From Lysobacterales bacterium (GTDB taxonomy: Bacteria; Pseudomonadota; Gammaproteobacteria; Xanthomonadales; S139-57): DNA of 32,306 nucleotides. Below the pieces are notes generated by a model. It made no database searches. It was not told the DNA's origin and saw nothing but the letters and a program-made list of their open reading frames with translations. The stretch lies in NCBI GenBank assembly GCA_015485125.1, contig WFUE01000214.1:1-32306 (forward strand), written 5' to 3'. Position numbers and translations under genes: made by a program. Positions 24,656-32,306 of this stretch are shown piece after piece. Every line of letters starts with the position of its first letter. Positions within the stretch are counted from its first letter, which is position 1.

Positions 24656-25522
24656 TTATTGCACACCCGCAGGCAAGCGGTCATAGAGCAATTGCACCAT
24701 ACCCAGCGTGACCCGGTCACCCGGCTGCAACAATTGCAACTGGCTGGGCTGCACCCGGTTGCCATTGACAAAGGAACCATTCATCACACCCATCTCTTCC
24801 ATCAGGGCATAACCTTCGGGCGTACGCACCAGGCGGGCATGCCGGCGGCTGAGAGAACGGCGGCTGTCGTGATCGGACAGATCCAGATCCGGAAAAATGC
24901 CACTGGCGGGATCGGTACGACCCAGCGTGATGACGTCCTGATTCGGCAGCGGCAGCCACTGCCCGGACAACAGGCGGAAACCATATTCCGGTGTCCTGGC
25001 GGTTTCCGGCACCGCTTCTACGCCCGGATCGGTCTGAAAACCCAGGGTTTCCGGCATCAGGCCCGGCCAGGTTTCCGGTGCCTCCGGCTGTTCCGCCGCC
25101 GAAGACTCGACCATCTTGGACTGTTGCCGCAACAGCAGATATTTCTCCGTCAGGCTGCGCAACTGCCAACCCAGTTTGCGCAACATGCGAACGGCCAGCT
25201 CCGGCTCGCTGCGGATCATCTGTTCGAAATCCCCCATGTCGATCCGCGAGAGCACACAATCGGTTTCCGCCCGCGCCGTGGCATAGCGGGGCTGGGATTC
25301 CAGCAAGCTCATCTCCCCAAAAAAATCCCCTTCTTCCAGTACGGAGATAGTTACCAGCCCCCTTGGTGCATTTTTCTGAATGGCGATGCGCCCCTTGCGA
25401 ATCAAAAACATGCAATCACCCAGCTCACCTTCGGCAAAGAGCAATTCTCCCGCCTGCAGGCGGACCGTGGTGTAGCGGGTAAAAGATTCGACTTTCTGGG
25501 TGCCGCTCATGCTGGATTTCAT
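24656..25522 (-). CDS. Cyclic-nucleotide-binding protein fused to an FHA domain
   Basis: A 288-aa cytoplasmic protein. The N-terminal CNB domain (about 15-110) has an intact phosphate-binding cassette, FGEMSLL..QPRYATA (68-83). A helix (RMLRKLGWQLRSLTEKYLLLRQQ) follows, as in CRP-like dimer helices, but there is no DNA-binding domain. An acidic, proline-rich linker (about 138-180) leads to an FHA domain (about 185-282). This has GRTD (201-204), SLSRRHARL (223-231) and NGSFVNG (248-254), the conserved phosphothreonine-reading residues. It should couple cyclic nucleotide to recognition of a phosphorylated partner; no Ser/Thr kinase is in the window. ATG 25522 is kept from the track; the second ATG (MSGTQK) is also possible and neither has a clear ribosome site. 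Confidence 0.9.
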   Translation of the reverse strand: MKSSMSGTQKVESFTRYTTVRLQAGELLFAEGELGDCMFLIRKGRIAIQKNAPRGLVTISVLEEGDFFGEMSLLESQPRYATARAETDCVLSRIDMGDFEQMIRSEPELAVRMLRKLGWQLRSLTEKYLLLRQQSKMVESSAAEQPEAPETWPGLMPETLGFQTDPGVEAVPETARTPEYGFRLLSGQWLPLPNQDVITLGRTDPASGIFPDLDLSDHDSRRSLSRRHARLVRTPEGYALMEEMGVMNGSFVNGNRVQPSQLQLLQPGDRVTLGMVQLLYDRLPAGVQ

Positions 25523-25637
25523 GGGTTACTTGTACACAAATACTATCATGCCAGCCTGCACTAGACCGCATTCCACATGCGAGCGCAAGGGCTCATGCCC
25601 TGCAAACGGCCCGCAAGCCTCTGAACTGAGAGTCAAC

Positions 25638-26438
25638 TCACACTTCTTTCACCGTTTGTACCGGAACAGGTACCGTTGCCGGAATCAGCCGAATGCCTTC
25701 CTTTCCAGAAACCGTGGGCGCATCAGCCATGCGGGTATGCAACCATTGCAGGGCCCTGTCCACAGCATCCGGCCAGTCTTGCCCCATGGCATGGGCTGCC
25801 GCGATGGCAGAGGCCAGACGGCAACCCGTACCCCGGAATTTTCCAGGCAAAGCCGGCCATGACCAGCTCGCAACACAGCGGCCCTGCTCATAAAGCCTAT
25901 CTTCGAGCACTGGGCCTTCACCATGCCCGCCCTTGAGCAAGACCCGGGCAAAGCCCATGGCATACAACCGTTCAGCAGCCACATCAGGTGCGGGCAGCTT
26001 CTGAACACCCAGCAAAGCCCGTACTTCATCCATATTGGGGGTCAGCAACGCGATGGATTGTGCATGACGGCGTAATAGAGTCAGGGTTTCCCGTTGCATC
26101 AGGGCATGACCGGCACTGGCCCACATGACTGGGTCCAGAACGACAGGCACCTGTTCTTCAGCCAACCATTGCAACAGCCATTCCAGCGTACTGGCCCGGC
26201 CTGCCATGCCCAGTTTGCAAACCCGTGGCCGGCCTTCCCGTCGCAAGAGGGTGAACTGTGTCCGGATCAGCTCGGTTTCCACTGAACGGACATCCAGTGC
26301 CTCACACAGGTTCTGCACTGTCAAAGCCGTGATGACGGCCTGTGGCCAGGCACCCATGGCATTGACCGCAGCCACATCCGCCAACACCCCCGCTCCTCCG
26401 GAAGGGTCCAGTCCCGCTGCGATCCAGACCGAATTCAA
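25638..26438 (-). CDS. thiD: Hydroxymethylpyrimidine / phosphomethylpyrimidine kinase
   Basis: ThiD phosphorylates HMP and HMP-phosphate for thiamine synthesis or salvage in the cytoplasm. It is a ribokinase-fold enzyme. The N-terminal substrate loop AGLDPSGGAGVLADV, LDPVMWASAGHAL, LLTPNMDEVRALLG and the anion-hole GTGCRLASAIAAA are all in order. I choose TTG 26438 as the start, because AGGAG lies 7 nt upstream and the resulting 266 aa equals E. coli ThiD. The GTG at 26474 in the ORF track adds 12 residues with no family character. No thiE or other thiamine gene is beside it. A FadL-like gene is divergent. Confidence 0.93.
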   Translation of the reverse strand: MNSVWIAAGLDPSGGAGVLADVAAVNAMGAWPQAVITALTVQNLCEALDVRSVETELIRTQFTLLRREGRPRVCKLGMAGRASTLEWLLQWLAEEQVPVVLDPVMWASAGHALMQRETLTLLRRHAQSIALLTPNMDEVRALLGVQKLPAPDVAAERLYAMGFARVLLKGGHGEGPVLEDRLYEQGRCVASWSWPALPGKFRGTGCRLASAIAAAHAMGQDWPDAVDRALQWLHTRMADAPTVSGKEGIRLIPATVPVPVQTVKEV

Positions 26439-26648
26439 GTGCCCACTCCTGGAATGGCACCTGATTCGTTGCACAAAAACAACACGTTGCCCATAATCCC
26501 CCCTTTATCTTCTCCCGGATCAACCCGATCCATGCATTTTGCACCAATGGATACCAGCCAATTCATCATGGCTTGACTTGGTGTTGTATTTTTGCAATAT
26601 TGGCACATCGTCAACCGGATACATTATGCAGCGAGTTTCAGCAGGCGC

Positions 26649-27824
26649 ATGAAGCAGCCCCTACGCAAGGCAAAGCACACTTCATTCCAGGCAGCCATTG
26701 GTGTCGTGACACTGACGGCCTGCCTGAGCGCGCCTGCCATGGCGGCGCTGGATTCCGCCCAGTATAGTGTACTGGGTCCCTGGCAGAACTATGCCCTGCA
26801 GTCGCTCACGCCGTTCTTCGCCAGAGACATCCCTGAACTGAACGGCTATTATCCAGCCACCATTCCCGGCACACTACCCAGTTCAACCCTGCTGGCGGAT
26901 CTGGATCTGATCATGCCCCTGGAATCCACACTGGAATCCAAGGCGGTCTTCACGCTTCAGGATCGGCGTGCATCCATCCTGGCCGCATCGACCGAAAGTA
27001 CCTCCACGCTACAGATGACCCAGCCTTCCGGGTGGGCTCTGGACAGGCATGTCCTGACCTCAGGCATCCGCCATCTCGTGGGTGACAGTGGCTGGCTGCA
27101 AGTTTCCGCTGTGCTGGCCAGCCAGCGCTTTCGATTTTATGAAAACGGCAACCAGTACAGCAATCTGGAATATGACCGCCAGGCACTACGCTCACTGGAT
27201 ACGCCCACATACGGTGCCGGCCTGCGCGTGGGGCTGGAAAGCCGCATACTACCCAAATTCAGTGTTGGCCTGAATTACCAGACCCGTATCGACATGGATG
27301 CCCTGGCCGCCTACCGGGGCCTGTTCAACAAGCCGGCTGATTTCGACATTCCGGCCCACGCCAGCGTTTTGCTGAAAGCCCATGCCTCGCGCACACAGAC
27401 CCTGACACTGGAAGCCCAGCGTATACAGTACAGCCAGATTGACCCCTTCAACAGCTACCTGTTGCCGGACCGCTTCACCTCACTGCTCGGTGATGGCGGC
27501 AGCCCGGAATTCAGCTGGAACGACCTGACGGTTTACAATGTCCAGTGGAACTGGCAACCCAATGAACTCTGGCAGGTGGAAGCCACCTGGGGCACTGGCA
27601 ACCAGCCCTCACCCAGCTCTTCCCTGCTCTATCAGGCACTGGTACCTGATTATGCCCGCCAGAACATGAACCTTGCCATCACGCACAACCATGAACATTG
27701 GGGCACGCTGACACTGGCCATGCGCTATGCACAGCCCGAACCCCTGTATGAAAACCTGCTGTTGAACAAGAACCGCCTGCGCGACCGTCTGGCCGTAGAA
27801 ATGAACTGGTCCGTCTCCTTCTGA
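26649..27824 (+). CDS. Outer-membrane protein of the FadL / OmpP1 (TodX) transport family
   Basis: Probably an outer-membrane channel for hydrophobic compounds. From ATG 26649 it is 391 aa, short for FadL. The signal peptide ends near SAPAMA|ALDSA (about residue 33). The middle and C-terminal parts follow FadL sequences: VGLNYQTRIDMDALAAYRGLF, then FDIPAHASVLLKAHA, and alternating barrel strands to the end. The last residues NWSVSF end in Phe, the usual BAM signal. The N-terminal half is shorter and more divergent than classical FadL and lacks the usual N-terminal GxAxA-rich hatch sequence. The ORF track start (26592) lies inside the promoter region. A TTGACT (26573-26578) may be a -35, but no good -10 follows. 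Confidence 0.8.
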   Translation: MKQPLRKAKHTSFQAAIGVVTLTACLSAPAMAALDSAQYSVLGPWQNYALQSLTPFFARDIPELNGYYPATIPGTLPSSTLLADLDLIMPLESTLESKAVFTLQDRRASILAASTESTSTLQMTQPSGWALDRHVLTSGIRHLVGDSGWLQVSAVLASQRFRFYENGNQYSNLEYDRQALRSLDTPTYGAGLRVGLESRILPKFSVGLNYQTRIDMDALAAYRGLFNKPADFDIPAHASVLLKAHASRTQTLTLEAQRIQYSQIDPFNSYLLPDRFTSLLGDGGSPEFSWNDLTVYNVQWNWQPNELWQVEATWGTGNQPSPSSSLLYQALVPDYARQNMNLAITHNHEHWGTLTLAMRYAQPEPLYENLLLNKNRLRDRLAVEMNWSVSF

Positions 27825-27915
27825 CCTCCGACAGGTGACCTCCAGCACTGCCCACGAAGGCAGAAAAGCCCTACAATACACGCCGTTCACGCTGACCGGA
27901 TAGGGTTCATACTGC

Positions 27916-29001
27916 ATGGAAATCCTCAAAAAATGGCTTCAAAGGCACCTGAGCAACCCGCAGGTGGTCATTCTGTTCGCCAGCCTGTTACTGGGATTCG
28001 TGGTCATCGTGGGCATGGGACACATGCTGGCACCCGCACTGACAGCACTGGTGCTGGCATACCTGCTAGAAGGCCTGACCCAACGCCTGGAACGCCTCGG
28101 CATGCAACGCATGCCTGCCGTATTACTGGTATTCGGCCTGTTCATGACGGTACTGCTTCTGCTGGTATTTGGCGTCATTCCACTCCTGTCCCGGCAAATC
28201 ACGCAACTGGTTGCGCAGTTGCCCACTTACCTGGCCAAGGGGCAGGCATTACTACTGCAACTTCCAGAAAGATACCCGGATTTCATTTCCGAAGAACAAA
28301 TCACCACGTTATTGAACAAGCTCAGCAACGAAATGGCGGCCTGGGGGCAGAAATTACTGACCTCTTCGCTCGCATCGCTGGGCACCCTGCTGGCGCTGGT
28401 GATCTATCTAGTACTGGTGCCCTTGCTGGTCTTCTTCTTTCTCAAGGACAAGCGCAAGCTACTGGCCTGGTTCAATCGACTGCTGCCCCGGGACCATAGC
28501 CTGATCAGCCAGATCTGGCAGGAAGTGGACCAGCAGATCGGCAACTATGTACGCGGCAAGGTGGTTGAAATTTTTATCGTCGGTGCCGTGGCCATGATCA
28601 CCTTCACTTTCTTCCAGTTGCAATATGCCCTGCTCCTTGCCGTTGTCGTCGGACTTTCCGTACTCATCCCCTATGTGGGCGCCACTCTGGCCACTGTTCC
28701 AGTGGTGCTGGTGGCCTTTTTCCAGTGGGGTTGGGGTGAGCAACTGGCCTATGTTTTCATCGCCTATCTTGTGCTGCAGGCACTGGATGGCAATGTACTG
28801 GTGCCACTGCTGTTCTCTGAAGTGGTGAACCTGCATCCGGTTGCCATCATTCTGGCCATTCTGGTCTTTGGTGGCTTCTGGGGGGTATGGGGCGTTTTCT
28901 TTGCCATTCCTCTCGCCACCCTGATACAGGCCATTTTGCGAGCCTGGCCGGATGCCGAGGATTTCAGCGCTGATGCCACAAGCGAAGATCCGCAGTCATA
29001 G
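27916..29001 (+). CDS. AI-2E family transporter / PerM-like permease
   Basis: An inner-membrane protein of 361 aa with about seven to eight helices, in the family that includes PerM, YdiK and TqsA. The usual order is present: two N-terminal helices, a soluble middle section (about 95-155), LVPLLVFFFLKDKRKLLAW, then LIPYVGATLATVPVV and VLVPLLFSEVVNLHPVAIILAILVFGGFWGVWGVFFAIPLATL. Reported roles include autoinducer-2 export and ion antiport, so the substrate cannot be stated. The gene has a weak ribosome site. Its 3' end overlaps the next gene (BtuC-like) by 29 nt, which implies a shared transcript. Confidence 0.9.
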   Translation: MEILKKWLQRHLSNPQVVILFASLLLGFVVIVGMGHMLAPALTALVLAYLLEGLTQRLERLGMQRMPAVLLVFGLFMTVLLLLVFGVIPLLSRQITQLVAQLPTYLAKGQALLLQLPERYPDFISEEQITTLLNKLSNEMAAWGQKLLTSSLASLGTLLALVIYLVLVPLLVFFFLKDKRKLLAWFNRLLPRDHSLISQIWQEVDQQIGNYVRGKVVEIFIVGAVAMITFTFFQLQYALLLAVVVGLSVLIPYVGATLATVPVVLVAFFQWGWGEQLAYVFIAYLVLQALDGNVLVPLLFSEVVNLHPVAIILAILVFGGFWGVWGVFFAIPLATLIQAILRAWPDAEDFSADATSEDPQS

Positions 29002-29932
29002 ACGCTTCTGGGCCGCATTAGCACTGCTGGCAGTTTGCAGTGTATGCCTGGCCCTGTTCTGGGGATTCTGGCAACAATGGTCATGGCCGAAACCCGCCAT
29101 CCTGACCCAGCTCCGTCTTCCACGAACGCTGCTGGCCTTTTGTACCGGCAGCCTGCTCAGTCTGGCCGGTGTACAAATGCAAGCCGCATTGCGCAACCCG
29201 CTGGCAGATCCCTATATTCTCGGCACTGCCAGTGGTGCCGGTGTTTTTGCGCTGGCTGCCGTACTGATGAGCTGGCCTGTCTGGGCCATACAAGCCGCCG
29301 GCATGACGGGTGCCATCGTGGCAACCATTCTCGTACTGTGGATCAATCTGCGCCGCCCCGATCCACTGCGCACCCTGCTGGTCGGGGTGGGTCTGGCCGC
29401 CGGTTTTTCCGCCCTGATCACATTGATGCTCAGTCTTTCGCCCAGCCAGCAGCTCAACAGTCTGCTTTTCTGGCTGATGGGGGATCTCTCCTCCGCCTCC
29501 TCGCCCGTATGGCTGGTACCGCTTACCCTGGCAACACTGTTTCTGGCCTGGCGTCAGGCCCGGGTGCTGGACGTACTGTCACTGGGGCTGACCAAGGCCA
29601 GTACACTGGGGCTGGATGCCCGGCGTAGTTTGCTTGTCACACTGGCATTCGCGGCGCTGCTGACCGGAATTGCCGTCAGCCTGGCTGGCCCCATCGGTTT
29701 TGTCGGCCTGCTGATTCCGCACATTCTTCGTCTCTGGCACGGGAGCCTGCATCAGGAACTGGTACCGGCCAGCGCGCTGTTGGGCGGCAGTTTTCTCCTG
29801 TTGGCCGACACCCTGGCCCAGCATCTTTTTGCCCCCTATCAGTTGCCGGTTGGTGCCGTCACAGCGCTGGCAGGCGCGCCGTGGCTGATCTGGCTACTGT
29901 GGCAGCGGCGCGAGGTGGCTCACGGATGCTGA
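28973..29932 (+). CDS. btuC: BtuC-like permease of a FecCD-type ABC importer
   Basis: A 319-aa inner-membrane permease with about ten helices. Family motifs are RLPRTLLAFCTGSLLSLAGVQMQA, NPLADPYILGTASGAG and the coupling-helix region GPIGFVGLLIPHILRLWHG. The C-terminal LPVGAVTALAGAPWLIWLL resembles BtuC of E. coli most. ATG 28973 is preferred (GAGGAT 10 nt upstream); ATG 28952 is an alternative. It overlaps the upstream permease gene by 29 nt and the downstream ATPase gene by 7 nt. No periplasmic binding protein is beside it. Vitamin B12 is the likely cargo, but siderophore or heme import by FecCD-type systems is not excluded. Confidence 0.85.
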   Translation: MPQAKIRSHRRFWAALALLAVCSVCLALFWGFWQQWSWPKPAILTQLRLPRTLLAFCTGSLLSLAGVQMQAALRNPLADPYILGTASGAGVFALAAVLMSWPVWAIQAAGMTGAIVATILVLWINLRRPDPLRTLLVGVGLAAGFSALITLMLSLSPSQQLNSLLFWLMGDLSSASSPVWLVPLTLATLFLAWRQARVLDVLSLGLTKASTLGLDARRSLLVTLAFAALLTGIAVSLAGPIGFVGLLIPHILRLWHGSLHQELVPASALLGGSFLLLADTLAQHLFAPYQLPVGAVTALAGAPWLIWLLWQRREVAHGC

Positions 29933-30687
29933 GATGCACGCAGGTCCAATGCCCGCGATTGAAACTGGAGCCGCTGACAGTCCGGTTTTCCGCTGGACAG
30001 CATTGGGCCTTGCTGGGCCCCAACGGCAGCGGCAAGACCACCCTGCTTCATACCCTGGCCGGCCTGCTACCCTGCCAGGGTGAAATCCGTATCGGTGATA
30101 CACCACTACTTCAGCTCAATGCCATGCAGCGTGCCCGTGAAGTGGCATTGTTACTGCAGGAGCATGGACAGCGATTTCCCTGGCGTGTAAGCGAGTACCT
30201 GCAAGTGGCGGCTTCGCCGCTGGGCCAGCCTCCCTGCCACATCGATCAAGCGCGCGACATTCTTCGCATACTGGAGCTGGAGGATTTACTCCATCGGCGC
30301 GTGGACCATTTGTCTGGCGGACAATGGCAGCGCGTCCAGATAGCCGCGGTACTGCTGCAAGACAGCCCCATCTACCTGTTGGATGAACCACTGAATCATC
30401 TCGACCCGCGCCACCAGCAGCAACTGATGCAACTGCTGGAGCAATATCGCCTGAAGGGCGGGCTGATTCTTTCCAGCATGCACGACATCAACCAGGCTTT
30501 TGGTCGCTGCACCCATGCACTACTGTTCTATCCGGACAGGCTGCTTGCCGGCACGGCGGCCGAGGTCATGCAAGCCGAGCCCCTTAGCCGGTTGTATGGT
30601 CTGCCACTGGAAAAACTCTCGGCCCAGGGACGGGAATGGCTGCTGCCCGCAGATCTGCCTGCAAACGATACAGTGTCTGGCCACTGA
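29926..30687 (+). CDS. btuD: BtuD-like ATPase of the ABC importer
   Basis: Cytoplasmic ATPase partner of the preceding permease, 253 aa. It has Walker A LLGPNGSGKTTLL, a Q-loop (LLLQEHGQRFPW), the ABC signature LSGGQWQRVQ, Walker B IYLLDEP with a D-loop (LNHLD), and the H-loop SMHDINQAF. The C-terminal LYGLPLEKLSAQGREWLLP matches the BtuD-type tail. ATG 29926 overlaps the permease stop (ATGCTGA), implying translational coupling. The ORF track starts 15 codons too early. Its last 104 nt overlap the 3' end of the convergent TrmB-like gene. The B12 assignment rests on the permease and is not certain. Confidence 0.88.
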   Translation: MLRCTQVQCPRLKLEPLTVRFSAGQHWALLGPNGSGKTTLLHTLAGLLPCQGEIRIGDTPLLQLNAMQRAREVALLLQEHGQRFPWRVSEYLQVAASPLGQPPCHIDQARDILRILELEDLLHRRVDHLSGGQWQRVQIAAVLLQDSPIYLLDEPLNHLDPRHQQQLMQLLEQYRLKGGLILSSMHDINQAFGRCTHALLFYPDRLLAGTAAEVMQAEPLSRLYGLPLEKLSAQGREWLLPADLPANDTVSGH

Positions 30688-31300
30688 GGGCATACTTGCG
30701 CTCGAAAGGGCTGACGCCCGGTGCTTGCACCGGCTCCTTACAGGCCTCAACACCCAACTTGTTCAAGACAAAGGCAAATTCTTCCACATATACCAGCCAG
30801 TTGCTGCGCACTTCCAACACGCCACCCAGGGCCAGAAGCCAGGGTAAAACCGGGTGCCCGTGCCAGCGGCGCTGTATATGGCGTTTTTTTGGCCAGGGGT
30901 TGGGATAGAACAGAAAATGCCGTTGCAGACGAAACCCACCGTCATGCAGCAAGCGCCAGAAATCCTGCAAATCCGCACGAAGCAGCAGCAAATTATCCGG
31001 TTCAGGCAGGCTGCGCTGACGCTGCAGACGATGGCCGGACTGATCCACAGCCACAATCAGGCTGTCCGGATACTGGCCGGCCAGATGACGACTGCTGTCG
31101 CCGGTACCACAACCGGCATCCAGAATCAGACCATCGGCAGCCTGCTGCAATTGCGGCAGTACCTGCTCGAAGATTTCCAGGCTGTGCCTGGCCACCGGCC
31201 TGCGCCAGGGCTTTGTGCAATGACGTTCCAGCAGTACAGACAGATCTGGATGAACACCTGTCTGGTTGCTACTGACCGTGCGGGAATTGCCCTGATTCAA
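30584..31300 (-). CDS. TrmB-like SAM-dependent methyltransferase
   Basis: Resembles tRNA (guanine-N7)-methyltransferase. It is 238 aa. SAM motif I is LILDAGCGTGDSS (about 58-70), with acidic VAVDQS (about 83-88). The tRNA-methylase hallmark appears as YPNPWPKKRHIQRR instead of the usual F.DPWPKKRH. The C-terminal SPFERKYALSG corresponds to the T.FE.KY segment. It is a divergent member, so m7G46 activity is likely but not proven; another trmB may exist elsewhere. The start is TTG 31300, sharing TTGA with the stop of the upstream PhoD-like gene. The N-terminus is not well supported. The last 104 nt lie within the convergent ABC ATPase gene. Confidence 0.8.
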   Translation of the reverse strand: MNQGNSRTVSSNQTGVHPDLSVLLERHCTKPWRRPVARHSLEIFEQVLPQLQQAADGLILDAGCGTGDSSRHLAGQYPDSLIVAVDQSGHRLQRQRSLPEPDNLLLLRADLQDFWRLLHDGGFRLQRHFLFYPNPWPKKRHIQRRWHGHPVLPWLLALGGVLEVRSNWLVYVEEFAFVLNKLGVEACKEPVQAPGVSPFERKYALSGQTLYRLQADLRAAAIPVPGPRVFPVADHTTG

Positions 31301-32306
31301 CGGGGATTGCGCAGCTCCGCGGCGGAGATCACGTGCTGCATCAAGGGTTTGCCCTTGGCATCGAATACACGGATTTCCATCATGCGTTTCTTTCGCGGAC
31401 CAGAGAAATGCAATTCACAGAAATTTTGCGTATTGATGACCTTCGTGTCAGCTACCAAAGGCGGTGTTCGCTTTTCCGACTTGACCCGGTGAGAGCCTGA
31501 AGTCAGTGGAGAACAAGTCAATTCATGCAGCGGGTACGCACCCTTGCGTTCCATGCGCAACAGTTCGGTATGATGACGGTCTCCACTGAGAAAGAGTACA
31601 CCTTCGACCCGGCTGATCTTGAGCCAGTCCAGGAAATCCTTTCTTTCATACGGAAAATGGTTCCAGCCCTCATAGGGGTTGTTCAGGTTGAGAAACTGCC
31701 CACCACCGGCAATGATCTTGAAAGGCGCCCTGGAAGCCAGCAATGCATTTTTCAGCCAGTCCATCTGATCAGCGCCAAACAACCGTTTCTCCGGGGTTTC
31801 CGGGCCCTTGTCACCATCCCGGTAATAGCGATCATCCAGCAAAAACAGATCCACATCGTTGTAGCTGAACTGACCAAAAACCCCGGGCACATCTGGCAGA
31901 CCATAACTGTCATTGGCCCAGTAGCGCTTGAACAGCTCCAACGCATGGTCCTTGTGCACCCAGCTCTTGTTGCTGTCGTTGGGGCCGTAATCATGGTCAT
32001 CCCAGATGGCCAGATGATGGCCGGTACGCAGGAACTTCTGCAAGGATGGCAAGGCTCGGTCATGCCAGTAGCGGAGATGCATATCTGCCCGGGCCAGATA
32101 ATCCACTTCCCGGAAATAAACGTTGTCCCCCAGCCAGAGCATCAAATCCGGCTTGCGCGCTGCCATGACATCGAAGATGGCCGGACTTCTGCCATAGGGC
32201 CGGCCGGGACGATCGTACTCTGTTTCATTGAAGTAGCTGCAAGAACCTGTCATCAAGGTAAATGCCGGCGGATCTTCCCGGAATTGCCACAGTTTCTGGG
32301 TGTGGA
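31297..32306 (-). CDS. PhoD-like metallophosphatase (partial, N-terminus beyond the window)
   Basis: A member of the alkaline phosphatase D family with a calcineurin-like binuclear metal site. 335 codons are in view. The frame stays open to the right edge (HTQKLWQFREDPPAF...), so the first part is missing; the track's start at 32256 is only an internal codon. Metal ligands are visible in LMLWLGDNVYF, IWDDHDYGPND and LSGDRHHTEL. The substrate is unknown; PhoD relatives cleave phosphodiesters or phosphomonoesters. A signal peptide, if any, would be outside the window. It overlaps the start of the TrmB-like gene by 4 nt. Confidence 0.9.
   Translation of the reverse strand, partial: HTQKLWQFREDPPAFTLMTGSCSYFNETEYDRPGRPYGRSPAIFDVMAARKPDLMLWLGDNVYFREVDYLARADMHLRYWHDRALPSLQKFLRTGHHLAIWDDHDYGPNDSNKSWVHKDHALELFKRYWANDSYGLPDVPGVFGQFSYNDVDLFLLDDRYYRDGDKGPETPEKRLFGADQMDWLKNALLASRAPFKIIAGGGQFLNLNNPYEGWNHFPYERKDFLDWLKISRVEGVLFLSGDRHHTELLRMERKGAYPLHELTCSPLTSGSHRVKSEKRTPPLVADTKVINTQNFCELHFSGPRKKRMMEIRVFDAKGKPLMQHVISAAELRNPR

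Noticed and set aside
25528-25550. TGGCATGATAGTATTTG (minus strand) considered as a sigma54 promoter of the CNB-FHA gene
   Set aside because: The -24 part is fair, but the -12 TTGC element is missing.

Overview
The window looks like a stretch of non-enteric gammaproteobacterial chromosome. It has moderately high GC and dense genes. The conserved block tRNA-Pro/Arg/His/Leu - tig - clpP - clpX occurs in Pseudomonas-like lineages. The proteins are typical of free-living environmental gammaproteobacteria: a DUF349 protein, an outer-membrane FadL relative, several cyclic-nucleotide-binding proteins and c-di-GMP proteins. I cannot name a genus. The first 17 bases match the Nextera transposon mosaic end, so the left edge is an assembly or contig end with residual library adapter, and clpX is cut there.

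Layout. (1) 1-3254, minus strand: a stable-RNA promoter drives four tRNA genes, followed by trigger factor and clpP. A strong intrinsic terminator follows, then clpX, which is partial. (2) 3372-7285: two paralogous proteins with the order CNB-CNB-rhodanese flank a family 2 glycosyltransferase, a tiny membrane protein and thioredoxin 2 (trxC). The second paralog sits in a tight minus-strand operon. Upstream of it is a membrane GGDEF/EAL protein whose two output domains are both degenerate; downstream is trxC. (3) 9583-16316: a fused B12-dependent isobutyryl-CoA mutase (icmF, minus) is divergent from a plus-strand operon of leucine/valine-type dehydrogenase, thiolase and an HSD10-like short-chain dehydrogenase. 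Together these suggest branched-chain amino-acid and short-chain acyl-CoA interconversion, with a structured 239-bp control region between the two units. (4) 16430-21139: a very long glutamine-rich DUF349 protein, then a diguanylate cyclase carrying a periplasmic c-type heme motif and a cysteine-rich cytoplasmic linker domain. (5) 21266-25522: a periplasmic penicillin-acylase-family Ntn hydrolase, a small protein with weak SecB-like character, and a CNB-FHA protein. (6) 25638-32306: thiD, a FadL-like outer-membrane protein, an AI-2E-family permease overlapping a BtuC/BtuD-like ABC importer pair, then a minus-strand PhoD-like phosphatase (cut by the right edge) coupled to a TrmB-like methyltransferase. 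The 3' end of the methyltransferase gene overlaps the ABC ATPase gene tail-to-tail by 104 bp.

Themes. Nucleotide second-messenger modules are unusually dense: three CNB proteins, one intact diguanylate cyclase and one degenerate GGDEF/EAL protein within about 22 kb, with no adenylate cyclase in view. A B12 theme (IcmF as consumer, BtuCD-like importer) is possible but the two loci are about 16 kb apart. No CRISPR array, insertion sequence, prophage or rRNA was seen. No gene-free stretch exceeds 300 bases; the largest is 13006-13244. The best candidates for an undescribed system are the operon of degenerate GGDEF/EAL, double-CNB-rhodanese and TrxC, and the heme-c diguanylate cyclase.
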